A stretch of DNA of 64,000 nucleotides from Desulfitobacterium_A sp034927245 (GCF_034927245.1 NZ_JAYFQK010000024.1:1-64000); one strand, 5' to 3'; positions 25,080 through 33,351 are shown, counted from the first letter of the stretch. Notes: generated from the letters alone by a model not told the origin. Translations and numbers: made by a program.

Positions 25080-25345
25080 TACAGGCACAATGAAACCGTA
25101 AGGTTACATCCTGGGAAGGTATCCTCCTCCTTGAGGCTTGACCTCTTATAGAGTCTGACCCCCAGCCCACAACTTGAGCTTTTAACTCGAAGGTTGCGCA
25201 ACTTGATGATTCTCCTTTTGATAGTAGCAGGTCTTAAGGGTTACAGTACCAACAAGAAAGTGCTGATTCGGCGAGGTTGTTGACCGGTTGTGGTGCCTGG
25301 TGCCCAGCAGTAATTTTTACATTACTCCTAAATAGAGAGTGAGGT
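25080..25345 (+). ncRNA. Putative bridge (seek) RNA region of the IS110 element
   Basis: The non-coding DNA just before the transposase gene is GC-richer and more structured than its surroundings, with repeated GGTTGT and GGTGCC words at 25275-25306. In the IS110 group with a long left end (IS621-like), this position encodes the bridge RNA whose loops pair with target and donor DNA. The call rests on position and family knowledge; I could not fold it or define the loops. Confidence 0.45.
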
Positions 25346-25352
25346 GATTTTT

Positions 25353-26585
25353 ATGAGTTTATTTGTAGGCATTGATGTGAGTTCTAAGGATTTCAAGGTT
25401 AAGGTCATGAATGATCGGGGGGATGAAGCTGCTAAGCGCTTTCAGGCTTCTAATGATCGTTTAGGTGTGGAATCTCTGGCTTTATACTTGGTTAATGCCT
25501 GTAAAAACAATGCAGAGAATCGGCTTGTGGTTGGGATGGAGGCTACTTCCGTATATAGCTGGCATATCCAGATGTTTTTGGCCGAAGAGCCCAGCTTAGC
25601 TCCTTTTAGCCCTCAAGTCTATTCGTTTAATCCTAAAATCGTAGAAAAGTTTAAAGAATCCTATTTGGATCTTCCTAAGAATGACTGGATTGATGCATGG
25701 GTTATTGCTGATCGTTTAAGGTTTGGGCGTCTTCCCGAGAATTGCCAAGTCGATTTTCGTTTCCTGCCCCTTCAGCGTTTAACCCGCTTTCGCTGCCATT
25801 TAGTTGAAACCATTACCCGTGAGAAGAATTACTTTTTAACAAACTTATTTTTAAAGTTCAGTACTTTGGCTCAAGGAGACGTCTTTAGCAATACTTTTGG
25901 GGCTACATCCGAATCACTTATTCTTGAGTTTTTCTCTCCTGAGGAAGTTGCGGCTCGACCGCTTGATGAATTAATTGACTTCCTCGTGGACAAAGGGAAA
26001 AGCAAGTTTAAAGACCCTGAAGGTACTGCTGCTGAAATTAAGGAAGCAGCCCGTAAAGCGCATCGTCTACGTGGTAACTTACTCCAACCCGTTAATCTGA
26101 TTTTAGCTACAAGCTTTGAAACCATTAGAACGTTACAATTACAACTTAAGAAAATTGATAAAGCGATTGAAGCTGAGCTTGAACATTTTCCTAACACACT
26201 CTCTTCCATTCCAGGAATAGGTCCGGTATTTACCGCCGGAATTATTGCTGAAATTGCTGACATTCGACGTTTTCCCAATGAAGCTGCTTTAGCTAAATAC
26301 GCAGGGCTAACTTGGAAAACACATCAATCGGGTAATTTTACAGCCGATGATACTCCTTTAAGCAGATCGGGCAACCGTTATTTGCGCACTTATTTTGTTC
26401 AAGCAGCTAATCTGGTTAGGTTACACGAGCCGGAGTACAAAGCTTTTTACTCTCGTAAGTTTAAAGAGAGTAAAACCCATCATCATCGCCGTGCCTTAGT
26501 ACTAACTGCACGTAAACTCGTACGTATGGTTGATGCTCTGCTACGCACTAACCAAATCTACCAGCCGAAAGGCAACTGGGGGTAA
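25353..26585 (+). CDS. IS110-family transposase (DEDD plus serine recombinase-like Tnp20)
   Basis: 410 residues from ATG 25353, with GAGGTG 6 bases upstream. The N-terminal RuvC-like DEDD domain shows GIDVSSKDF (Asp8), GMEATSVYSW (Glu) and NDWIDAWVIADRL (paired Asp). A coiled, charged middle part leads to the C-terminal Tnp20 domain: SIPGIGPVFTAGIIAEI, KYAGLTW and SRSGNRYLR, whose Ser is the likely nucleophile. The frame is intact, so the element may be active. Recent work on this family shows RNA-guided recombination by a bridge RNA from the element's own non-coding end. Confidence 0.93.
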   Translation: MSLFVGIDVSSKDFKVKVMNDRGDEAAKRFQASNDRLGVESLALYLVNACKNNAENRLVVGMEATSVYSWHIQMFLAEEPSLAPFSPQVYSFNPKIVEKFKESYLDLPKNDWIDAWVIADRLRFGRLPENCQVDFRFLPLQRLTRFRCHLVETITREKNYFLTNLFLKFSTLAQGDVFSNTFGATSESLILEFFSPEEVAARPLDELIDFLVDKGKSKFKDPEGTAAEIKEAARKAHRLRGNLLQPVNLILATSFETIRTLQLQLKKIDKAIEAELEHFPNTLSSIPGIGPVFTAGIIAEIADIRRFPNEAALAKYAGLTWKTHQSGNFTADDTPLSRSGNRYLRTYFVQAANLVRLHEPEYKAFYSRKFKESKTHHHRRALVLTARKLVRMVDALLRTNQIYQPKGNWG

Positions 26586-26744
26586 TAGCTATTAAATAAT
26601 CCAAAAGCACAAATCCCATTTTTGCAACTTATTTCCACTATATTTTGGAAATGGGTAGGTTTTTTATTGCCTTTTTTAGGTTAACTAGCATCCTGAAAAG
26701 ATTGACCGAAATTTTTAAGGTCTTGACATATTACCGAAGGACTC

Positions 26745-27674
26745 CTAACAACCGACTTTGTCAAGAACCTTCTCCAAACGTTCACGTCCGCTAATATGAG
26801 CTTTCAAGGCCAGTTTGGGCTTGTCAAGTCCTAATGCTAAGCCGACAAGTTGGGCAATATGGATAATAGGCGTTTGATAATCCCCATCCTGGCGATAATT
26901 CAGTTGTTGCTGAACACGATCCAGCTGACTGTGGCAATAGGGACATTGCACAACCAGAAGATCCGGATCCGCTTCCTTCACCGAATCTAATTTGTGCTGC
27001 GTGTGCTCCAGGGATAGATCTTTGCCATTGATGATCTGGGTAAAGCCTGTTCCGCAGCATTCGCGGTTCGCCGTATAGGGGACAACGGTACCCCCCATGA
27101 TCTCGATCAACTCTTCCAAATAAGTCGGCATTTGGGGATCATCAATAGCCGTATATTTTCCCCCGGCCAGATAATGGCACCCATAATGCGTCGCAATTTT
27201 AATTCCCTTGAGCGGACGTTTGACATTTTTGCCAATCTCGTCTTTGAGGCGGTAAAACATTTCCGCAATATGATAGACATTACTCGTCCCTTTATATTCC
27301 CGTCCCATCATATTCATCATCATATTGATACTGGACTTTATTTCATCGTTATGATTCATAAAGTGTCCGAATTCACTGAGGAACGTCCAGCACCCGTTGC
27401 ATAGAACACACGTATCTAAGCCCTTTTCCTCGGCCAGCGATAGATTCCGCGCAACCGCCGGCATGGAAGATGTCGGAGCCGCGACATTGGCAAAGGTCAC
27501 AAACCCGCCACAGCACGTTTGTTCATCAGATTCAACCGGTTCGACGCCAAGAATTCGGAGGGCATCTCGCCCGCACACTTCGATCCCCGGATACTTATTA
27601 CTGGCGACGCAGCTTTTAAAGAAAAAGATTTCTTTCGGTTTCGGGATCTTGGCAACAATATCTTGTCTAGGCAT
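26745..27674 (-). CDS. HdrB-like heterodisulfide reductase subunit
   Basis: 309 residues from ATG 27674 (MPRQDIVAK), with GGGAGG 7 bases upstream. Two CCG domains are visible: CVASNKYPG...CCGGFVTF with a CVLCNGCW segment, and HYGCHYLAG...CCGTGFTQI with CPYCHSQLD. These bind the non-cubane [4Fe-4S] clusters of HdrB, where disulfide or other two-electron chemistry occurs. In non-methanogens such proteins act in electron transfer complexes with quinones, sulfur compounds or flavin subunits. It overlaps the HdrC-like gene by 8 bases. Its stop codon touches the IS110 right end. Confidence 0.88.
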   Translation of the reverse strand: MPRQDIVAKIPKPKEIFFFKSCVASNKYPGIEVCGRDALRILGVEPVESDEQTCCGGFVTFANVAAPTSSMPAVARNLSLAEEKGLDTCVLCNGCWTFLSEFGHFMNHNDEIKSSINMMMNMMGREYKGTSNVYHIAEMFYRLKDEIGKNVKRPLKGIKIATHYGCHYLAGGKYTAIDDPQMPTYLEELIEIMGGTVVPYTANRECCGTGFTQIINGKDLSLEHTQHKLDSVKEADPDLLVVQCPYCHSQLDRVQQQLNYRQDGDYQTPIIHIAQLVGLALGLDKPKLALKAHISGRERLEKVLDKVGC

Positions 27675-28371
27675 GTTTTTTCCCTCCCGGCTCTCCATAA
27701 TTATAGAAACGATGATGCGTCTTAATTTTATCCACGCGCGATGGCATTGGCTTATTCTTGCACTTTTTCTCTTGTTCCGAGGTACACGTCCGGCAATCCA
27801 AAAGCTCCACTCCGCCGATTTTCTTCATAAAAGAAGTCATTCCCGTTAAATCGGACAGCATGTTAATTTCGGCTATCGCCCGGTCGCTGACTTGACGTTT
27901 ACGGGGCAACCCCGCCGCCTCACGAATCGCGCCAATATCACCCCGGGTATCCGTAACAAAGGGATTTCTTTCCGCAGCTGAAACCGTAATACCATCCCTT
28001 AAATAATCTTTTTCAGCATAGCTTTCCAACTGCTTTACATCTTCCCAGCCATACCCTTCATTCATAGCCGCTAAACGCAGCATGAAAACAAAAAATTGAA
28101 AGTTAATGTCCATTGGGCATGTTGCATAACATCCCCCGCAAAAGAAGCACTGCCATAGTTCAACACTGGATAGAACCCGTTGAATATTACCGTTTACCAA
28201 ATCCCGGATGATCTTGCGGGGGTTATAGCTGGGTGTGACAGCGGCCGCCGGACACTGTCCTGTACATTTCCCACACTGCAGACATTTCTCGGCTTCATTG
28301 ACGAAACCCATGGCAATGGGCTTCCACCTTTCGTAGAAATCATCGCTCCAGTCTTTTGTTCGTTCGAGCAC
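27667..28371 (-). CDS. HdrC-like ferredoxin subunit
   Basis: A 234-residue protein with two [4Fe-4S] sites, C30-x2-C33-x2-C36-x3-C40 (CLQCGKCTGQCP) and C75-x2-C78-x2-C81-x3-C85 (CFFCGGCYATCP), in the HdrC helical fold. The C-terminal extension of about 90 residues carries further Cys (LDCRTCTSEQEKKC), unusual for plain HdrC. GTG start with a GGGGGG-rich site upstream. It passes electrons to the HdrB-like subunit encoded next. No HdrA flavoprotein gene is near, so the electron donor is not known. Confidence 0.87.
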   Translation of the reverse strand: MLERTKDWSDDFYERWKPIAMGFVNEAEKCLQCGKCTGQCPAAAVTPSYNPRKIIRDLVNGNIQRVLSSVELWQCFFCGGCYATCPMDINFQFFVFMLRLAAMNEGYGWEDVKQLESYAEKDYLRDGITVSAAERNPFVTDTRGDIGAIREAAGLPRKRQVSDRAIAEINMLSDLTGMTSFMKKIGGVELLDCRTCTSEQEKKCKNKPMPSRVDKIKTHHRFYNYGEPGGKKHA

Positions 28372-28383
28372 GGTATTCCCCCC

Positions 28384-28626
28384 TTACTCCTCTTTTTTGC
28401 CCGTAAAGGCTTGCTTGACCATCGGCATCATTTGGGGCATGAAATTCAACAAATCTTCGCGCGTGTCTTTCCCTGCCATCATGAATTTAACCATGCCCGG
28501 CATCATTTTCATCATCCGGGACAACGGCATTTCCATACTGAAAAGTTCACTAAAGTAATTGAGAGTACGTTCACCGACTTCCTGGCTGGTTTCCTTACCA
28601 TACTCTTCAAGGTAATTATCCGCCAT
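28384..28626 (-). CDS. Small methionine-rich protein of the hdrBC-like operon
   Basis: An 80-residue protein with about 14 Met, clustered in MEMPLSRMMKMMPGMVKFMM and NFMPQMMPMVKQAF. It has no Cys and no signal peptide. Predicted form is a short helical bundle with a Met-lined face. The ribosome site GGGGAGG is strong. It is the first gene of the unit and lies 12 bases before the hdrC-like gene, so it is probably a structural or assembly partner of the HdrBC-like complex. I recognise no family. Confidence 0.8.
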   Translation of the reverse strand: MADNYLEEYGKETSQEVGERTLNYFSELFSMEMPLSRMMKMMPGMVKFMMAGKDTREDLLNFMPQMMPMVKQAFTGKKEE

Positions 28627-28678
28627 TAAAAATCACCTCCCCTTATGGAACTTCATGTAGTTATCATATTCACAAGAA

Positions 28679-28942
28679 TTAGTAATCCTTCATACATTGG
28701 CCCCGGCATCCGATATTAAGAATTTCTTCCGGATTCATAGGATTAAGAATAGGTTTATAAAATTCGCAGGATTGAGCACAATACTTTAAATTGATAGCAT
28801 AATTGATACCATGGCATCTTGGACATGAGATCTCTTTCACATTTGGCGGTAATGGATCAATTTTCTCTAATACCATAAAGAACTTCGGTCGGAATTCCTC
28901 AATCCTTTGACCACAATGAGAACACTCAAGCAAATTACGCAC
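28679..28942 (-). CDS. Small CxxC zinc-ribbon-like protein
   Basis: Up to 87 residues with three paired Cys motifs: CSHCGQR near the N-terminus, CPRCHGIN in the middle and CAQSC...CRGQC in the last third. These may bind zinc or a cluster. The start is uncertain: GTG 28942 lies almost on the GGGAGGGG site, while TTG 28933 has the normal 8-base spacing. It lies 52 bases before the Met-rich gene on the same strand and may head the hdr unit. Family unknown. Confidence 0.65.
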   Translation of the reverse strand: MRNLLECSHCGQRIEEFRPKFFMVLEKIDPLPPNVKEISCPRCHGINYAINLKYCAQSCEFYKPILNPMNPEEILNIGCRGQCMKDY

Positions 28943-29079
28943 CCCCCTCCCCTGTGGGTATGGGTATCTTTGATTAAAATATAACTCTTATATATCTCTG
29001 CGTCAATCCAAAAATTATACAAAATTCTACTATCTTTCGACATATCCCAACTTAAGCGAATAGACTAATTGGCAAATAT

Positions 29080-29112
29080 AAAAGGGGCTTCACTTAAGAA
29101 GCCCCTTTTATG
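29080..29112 (-). terminator. Terminator of the CsoR-type regulator gene
   Basis: AAAAGGGGCTTC pairs perfectly with GAAGCCCCTTTT around a 6-base loop (29080-29109). It lies 25 bases after the regulator stop codon. Confidence 0.88.
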
Positions 29113-29133
29113 TATTATTTCTACTATCTTTAT

Positions 29134-29427
29134 TTAATCATTGAGTTTCATCAGCGTTTCAACCGCTTTATTCAGTACTTCCCTTTTATCGTCACCCTTT
29201 TCCAGCGCTTCGACCAAGCAAATATTTGTATAATGCTGGGCAACAACCACTGAAACCTTTTGAACTGCGGATTTAATAGCAACCAATTGAAGCAAGACTT
29301 CCTCACAACCTTTGCCTTCTTCAACCATCCGTTCTACCGCTGCGACATGACCTTTAACGGTTTTGAGACGAGTGATAATTTTTTTCCTATCCTCCGGATC
29401 AATCGTACTTAACATTTCTTCATTCAT
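29134..29427 (-). CDS. CsoR/FrmR/CstR-family repressor
   Basis: A 97-residue all-helical repressor of the DUF156 family, which binds DNA until a metal, aldehyde or persulfide is sensed. The first Cys is in place (KGCEEVLLQLVAIKSAV) and the second too (QHYTNICLVEAL). The copper-binding His, normally four residues before the second Cys, is Tyr here; a His lies one residue earlier. Two Cys without the His is the pattern of persulfide-sensing CstR proteins, so sulfur sensing is possible. No efflux or sulfurtransferase gene is adjacent. Confidence 0.87.
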   Translation of the reverse strand: MNEEMLSTIDPEDRKKIITRLKTVKGHVAAVERMVEEGKGCEEVLLQLVAIKSAVQKVSVVVAQHYTNICLVEALEKGDDKREVLNKAVETLMKLND

Positions 29428-29467
29428 TTATTTCCCTGCCCTCTTTGAACATTGCTGGGAATTACCA

Positions 29468-30043
29468 TTAAGTCCCATAAAGTTCTTTATATTTTCCATA
29501 GAACTTTAAAACACGTTCCACATATTGACGTGTTTCCTGAAAAGGAATATCATCGACATCCAAATTATTGGGATCTATCTGCTGTGAGCTGATCCATTCG
29601 TTAACATGCCCTCGTCCGCCGTTATAGGCGGCAATAGTCAAAGTAAGATTATTAAATTCCTTCTGTAGGTTGGCAAGATACCAGGTTCCATACTGAATAT
29701 TTGTTTCCGGATCCTTTAATTTCTCTGGGGTAAAGCTATTATCACCAATCTTCTTAGCAATTTCACCGGCAGTATTAGGCATGACCTGCATTAATCCCAG
29801 AGCTCCTTTATGCGACTCTGATTGCGGCATAAAGGAACTTTCCGCGCGGATCACGGCGATCACTAAAAAAGGATCAACCCCGTACTCCTGCGCATACTTT
29901 TCGACCGTTGGACGATAAGGATAGGGGTAGAAAAACTTCTGGGCCGACGGCATCCGCACCAGTAATCCTATCCCAATAATAACAATTAGGAACACAATTA
30001 ATCTTATCTTTAATTTTCGAAGCTTTAACCGTCTTATTCGCAA
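29468..30043 (-). CDS. Lytic transglycosylase (SLT domain)
   Basis: A 191-residue protein with one N-terminal transmembrane anchor (about 15-30) and an extracellular Slt70-like muramidase domain. The catalytic Glu is in VIRAESSFMPQSESHKGALG, followed by LMQVMPNTA, ETNIQYGTWYL and AAYNGGRGHV, all standard. It cleaves peptidoglycan between MurNAc and GlcNAc. TTG start with AGGAAG 6 bases upstream. It follows coaE by 60 bases, a common order in this group. Confidence 0.91.
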   Translation of the reverse strand: MRIRRLKLRKLKIRLIVFLIVIIGIGLLVRMPSAQKFFYPYPYRPTVEKYAQEYGVDPFLVIAVIRAESSFMPQSESHKGALGLMQVMPNTAGEIAKKIGDNSFTPEKLKDPETNIQYGTWYLANLQKEFNNLTLTIAAYNGGRGHVNEWISSQQIDPNNLDVDDIPFQETRQYVERVLKFYGKYKELYGT

Positions 30044-30103
30044 TTCAAACTTCCTATCTATTTTATCAGTAGAACACCCTAAGGAGAAGTCTTTTAATAT
30101 TTA

Positions 30104-30706
30104 TTAGGATACTCTATTTTTTATTCTAACCAAAAGGTCCTCCATTTGAACCACTGTGTCCTCCCAGGTCCCTGAGTTATTGATCAAAACATCCGCTAAT
30201 TTCTTTTTGTCTTTTAAAGGCCACTGCGCCGCGATTCGCAGTTCTGCCTCATCACGTGTAAAAGAATCACGCATCATCACCCGCTCGACTTGAATTTCAG
30301 GGGTAACCCATACTACCCAGATTTCGTTCATCAAAGCAGCAAAACCCGCTTCAAAAAGAAGGGGTACATCCCAAATACATAACTTTACCCCGGCTGCTTC
30401 CAGTGCCATTTGATCTGCAATCATCTTTCCTTTGACAAGTGGATGAAGTATTTCCTCCAGACGCGTTCGCGCTTCCTTATTATTAAAAACCTTTGCTCCC
30501 AGAACTTGGCGATTGATCTTCCCTTGCATGTCCAAAATATCTTTTCCAAAAGTTTGGGCCACGCGGCAAATCGTCGTCGGGTCGTCGGCAAGCAACCGGT
30601 GCACCGTTTGATCCGCATCCAAAACAGCAATATCATGCTCCTTAAGCCACTGTGCGACTGAGGATTTCCCACTGCCTATTCCTCCGGTCAGACCGATAGT
30701 CCACAT
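30104..30706 (-). CDS. coaE: Dephospho-CoA kinase
   Basis: A 200-residue P-loop kinase that makes the last step of coenzyme A synthesis. Walker A GGIGSGKSSV (about 8-17), DADQTVH, VPLLFEAG and the lid RMMRDSFTRDEAELRIAAQ are all present. The ATG lies right after the YtaF gene's ribosome-proximal region; spacing is 10 bases. Genes polA, mutM, ytaF and coaE occur in the same order in Bacillus. Confidence 0.94.
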   Translation of the reverse strand: MWTIGLTGGIGSGKSSVAQWLKEHDIAVLDADQTVHRLLADDPTTICRVAQTFGKDILDMQGKINRQVLGAKVFNNKEARTRLEEILHPLVKGKMIADQMALEAAGVKLCIWDVPLLFEAGFAALMNEIWVVWVTPEIQVERVMMRDSFTRDEAELRIAAQWPLKDKKKLADVLINNSGTWEDTVVQMEDLLVRIKNRVS

Positions 30707-30716
30707 ATATTCACCT

Positions 30717-31376
30717 TCATATCATCTTTCCTATTCCAATCAAAATAAGTAAGATCCCCGGCAAATAGCCAATGCGTGTTAAAATTCTTCTCGGCACTAT
30801 CCCTGTTACAACTTGACCTAAACGCAGCATCAGAACCTGGGTAAAGGCAACCAGAGAAATGACCGGCAGGGAGTGTATGATTCCGGCCGAGAACCCAAGG
30901 GCAAGTCCGGAAGCAAGCGCATCTAAAGATAAAGCTGTTCCAAGTAAGGCACTTTCCTTGATCGTAATCACGCCTGAACCATCCAAGTCGGCCTGTTCGG
31001 GATAGCGGAGAACTTGAACGACAATTCCCAGTACTTCGAACTGAAATTTGATAACGGGTTCTCTTACTGCTGCTCCAATGGTTGAAACCGGCAAAGCTTC
31101 TTCCTCCAAATTGTCTTTGGGTACAAAAGCGCGAAAGAGTTGGTAAGCCCCTAAGCTAAGTAAGATTATGGCTCCAAGCGTATTGGGCGAGAGGAATTGA
31201 ATCCACTGAGCAAACCAGCCTCCAAATAATACAGCCGAACTCATCGCTGCTACTGTACAGAAGGCAATCATCAGCATTGAAGCCCAAGGAATGCGAATTC
31301 TTCTTAATCCATAAGACATTCCCACTCCAAATCCATCCAGGCTTAAAGCAATGGCAAGTAAAATTGCAGTCCCCAT
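30717..31376 (-). CDS. ytaF: Sporulation membrane protein YtaF
   Basis: An integral membrane protein of about 219 residues with six hydrophobic helices, related to MntP manganese exporters. The two halves repeat the motif SLDGFGVGMSYG (start) and SLDALASGLALG (about 150), each with a conserved Asp in a helix. A central loop (about 85-140) contains DLDGSGVITIKES, a possible calcium-like loop that MntP lacks. ATG 31376 is preferred, with AAAGGGGG upstream. Position between coaE and mutM matches the Bacillus ytaF locus. Confidence 0.88.
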   Translation of the reverse strand: MGTAILLAIALSLDGFGVGMSYGLRRIRIPWASMLMIAFCTVAAMSSAVLFGGWFAQWIQFLSPNTLGAIILLSLGAYQLFRAFVPKDNLEEEALPVSTIGAAVREPVIKFQFEVLGIVVQVLRYPEQADLDGSGVITIKESALLGTALSLDALASGLALGFSAGIIHSLPVISLVAFTQVLMLRLGQVVTGIVPRRILTRIGYLPGILLILIGIGKMI

Positions 31377-31449
31377 AATCATCCCCCTTTTTACGGTCAG
31401 GATAATATATGGGCTATTACGCCTTAGGGTGCTTTTCCTTGCACTATCG

Positions 31450-33312
31450 TTAACTTAACTCCTCTGAAAGCCCCAGCCATTCCATCATGATCGAATCAAG
31501 GTTCTCTTTCACCGTGTCATATTCCTGCTGCAATTCCATTGCCCGTTGATAATTTGAAGCGGTTTGGGCAAGCTGATTTTCCATTTCCCGAAGCTGATCC
31601 TCTTGTTCGGCTATCTGTTTTTCAAGAATCTGGACACGTTTTTGCCTTTTTTGGGTTTCCCGATCTCGTGTTCCCCTTTCAGAGGTTGATCTGTTTCCTG
31701 AAGGAGAACGGCCATTTTCCGCGGTCACCGAAGCCTCTTCCTCTTGAACTTGTGCCTTATAATCACTATAGTCGCCTTCATAAATTTTCAGCCCGGTTGG
31801 CGTGAGATGCACAATTTTATTGACCACGTGATCCAAAAAATAGCGATCATGGGATACGATAAGCAAAGTGCCTTCATAATCAGCGAGCGCTTCTTCCAAA
31901 ACGTCACGCATCTTCGTGTCCAAGTGATTGGTCGGCTCGTCGAGAAGCAATAAATTGCCCTGCTTTAAAAAAAGCTTGGCAAGGGCCAACCGGCTCTTCT
32001 CACCACCGCTTAAAACGCTTACCGATTTAAAAACATCCTCACCGGTAAAGCCAAAGCGAGCTAAGAGGCTGCGAATCTCAGGATCTTTGAGTGCTGTGTC
32101 CCCACGAATTTCATCCATAATGGTTCCCAGCAAATGCAGATCTTCATGCTCCTGTGAGTAATAGCCAAGCTGGACATTGGCTCCGAGACGAATCTCCCCT
32201 TGATAGGAAAGTTTATGGGAAATCGCCTTAAGCAAACTTGTTTTGCCAACGCCATTTTTACCTAACAAAGCGACCCGATCTCCGCGGCGTAATTCAAAGT
32301 TAATATTGCGGAAAAGCGTTCTTTCCGGAAAAACGATTCCTACCTTCTCAAGCATAAGAACCTTGTCCCCGCTTCGCTTGCCTGCATGTAAATTAAAATG
32401 GACCTCTGTTGCTGAGTTTGCAGTTTGGATAGGCTTGAGCTTGTTTAACTGAATCTCGCGCCCCCGTGCTTGTCGGGCATTTACACCTGCTTTATTCCGG
32501 CGGATATATTCTTGAAGGCGGTTGATCTTTTTACTAAGCTTCTCCGCTTCCCTGGCCAGTGTCGTTTCTTCAACAACCCGTTGTAGTTCATACTCGGAAT
32601 AATTCCCCGGATAAGCCTTCAGTGATCCATTTTCAAGATGAAGAATTTTTTGAGCTATGCGATCTAAAAAATAGCGATCATGGGAGACGACAAGGATTGC
32701 ACCTGCATACCCATGTAAAAAGCCTTCCAGCCATTCAAGAGCTTCCATATCAAGATGGTTTGTCGGTTCATCCAGTATTAAAAGTTCCGGCGCACTCAGT
32801 AAAAGTTTACTTAAAGCCAGGCGTGTTTTCTGACCCCCGCTTAGCCGAGCGATAGGCGTATGAGTTTCTTTATCAAGACCTAATCCCGCGAGTATTTTAC
32901 GAATTTGGGTCTCTAACGCATACCCTCCGGAACGTTCATAACTCTCCGTAAGAGTGCTGTATTGCTCAAATACCTTTTCATCAGTTGCTTGAGCCATTCG
33001 ATGTTCCAGTATTCTCAGCTGCTCACGCATTTCAATGATTTCGGCCCGTTCTTCCAACATACTCTCCCACACGGTTCCCGTTTCTGCGATAAGCGGCTTC
33101 TGTGGAAGGTAGCCATACGTCCCCATAATTTGAACCTGTCCGACTTCTAAGCGAAGTTCCCCAAGACAGGCCCGAAGCAAAGTTGTCTTACCGGCACCAT
33201 TGGGTCCCACAAGGCCAACTTTTTCACCCGGTTCTATGCCAAACGTCACTTGCCGAAAAAGAGCCTCCCCGGAAATATCTACTCCGCAATTTCGGCAGTA
33301 AAGTATACTCAT
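31450..33312 (-). CDS. ABC-F family ATPase
   Basis: A 620-residue soluble protein with two ABC domains and no membrane part. Walker A GPNGAGKTT and GKNGVGKTS, signatures LSGGQKTR and LSGGEKSR, and Walker B LLILDEPTNHLD and LLLLDEPTNHLD are present. The linker between domains is the ribosome P-site-tRNA interaction motif. The C-terminal about 90 residues form a charged coiled coil (QKRQKRVQILEKQIAEQEDQ). Members act on the ribosome E site and tune translation or give antibiotic resistance; the form here is closest to the YdiF/Uup housekeeping group. Confidence 0.92.
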   Translation of the reverse strand: MSILYCRNCGVDISGEALFRQVTFGIEPGEKVGLVGPNGAGKTTLLRACLGELRLEVGQVQIMGTYGYLPQKPLIAETGTVWESMLEERAEIIEMREQLRILEHRMAQATDEKVFEQYSTLTESYERSGGYALETQIRKILAGLGLDKETHTPIARLSGGQKTRLALSKLLLSAPELLILDEPTNHLDMEALEWLEGFLHGYAGAILVVSHDRYFLDRIAQKILHLENGSLKAYPGNYSEYELQRVVEETTLAREAEKLSKKINRLQEYIRRNKAGVNARQARGREIQLNKLKPIQTANSATEVHFNLHAGKRSGDKVLMLEKVGIVFPERTLFRNINFELRRGDRVALLGKNGVGKTSLLKAISHKLSYQGEIRLGANVQLGYYSQEHEDLHLLGTIMDEIRGDTALKDPEIRSLLARFGFTGEDVFKSVSVLSGGEKSRLALAKLFLKQGNLLLLDEPTNHLDTKMRDVLEEALADYEGTLLIVSHDRYFLDHVVNKIVHLTPTGLKIYEGDYSDYKAQVQEEEASVTAENGRSPSGNRSTSERGTRDRETQKRQKRVQILEKQIAEQEDQLREMENQLAQTASNYQRAMELQQEYDTVKENLDSIMMEWLGLSEELS

Positions 33313-33351
33313 TCTTAACTAAACTCCTTGCTTCTTTTAAATAATATACGC

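Larger units (their letters stand above)
25060..26744 (+). mobile_element. IS110-family insertion sequence, full copy
   Basis: The element comprises a long non-coding left part, the transposase gene (25353-26585) and a 159-base non-coding right part. The right end is fixed at about 26744 by comparison with the identical 137-base copy at the window start. No terminal inverted repeats or target duplication are seen, as expected for IS110. The left end is approximate and could be up to 200 bases further left. It sits directly against the stop codon of the hdrB-like gene. A TTGACA hexamer at 26723-26728 points out of the right end, as in IS110 elements that build a junction promoter on their circular form. 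Confidence 0.85.

Noticed and set aside
25275..25281. Seven-base complementarity between the IS leader (GGTTGTT) and the target flank AACAACC at 26747-26753
   Set aside because: A seven-base match within about 200 bases can occur by chance, the other copy's flank does not match, and the position would be nearer the donor loop than the target loop.
1..26744. Composite transposon formed by the two IS110 copies
   Set aside because: IS110 elements do not usually move as composite units, and the enclosed genes are mostly ordinary for the host.
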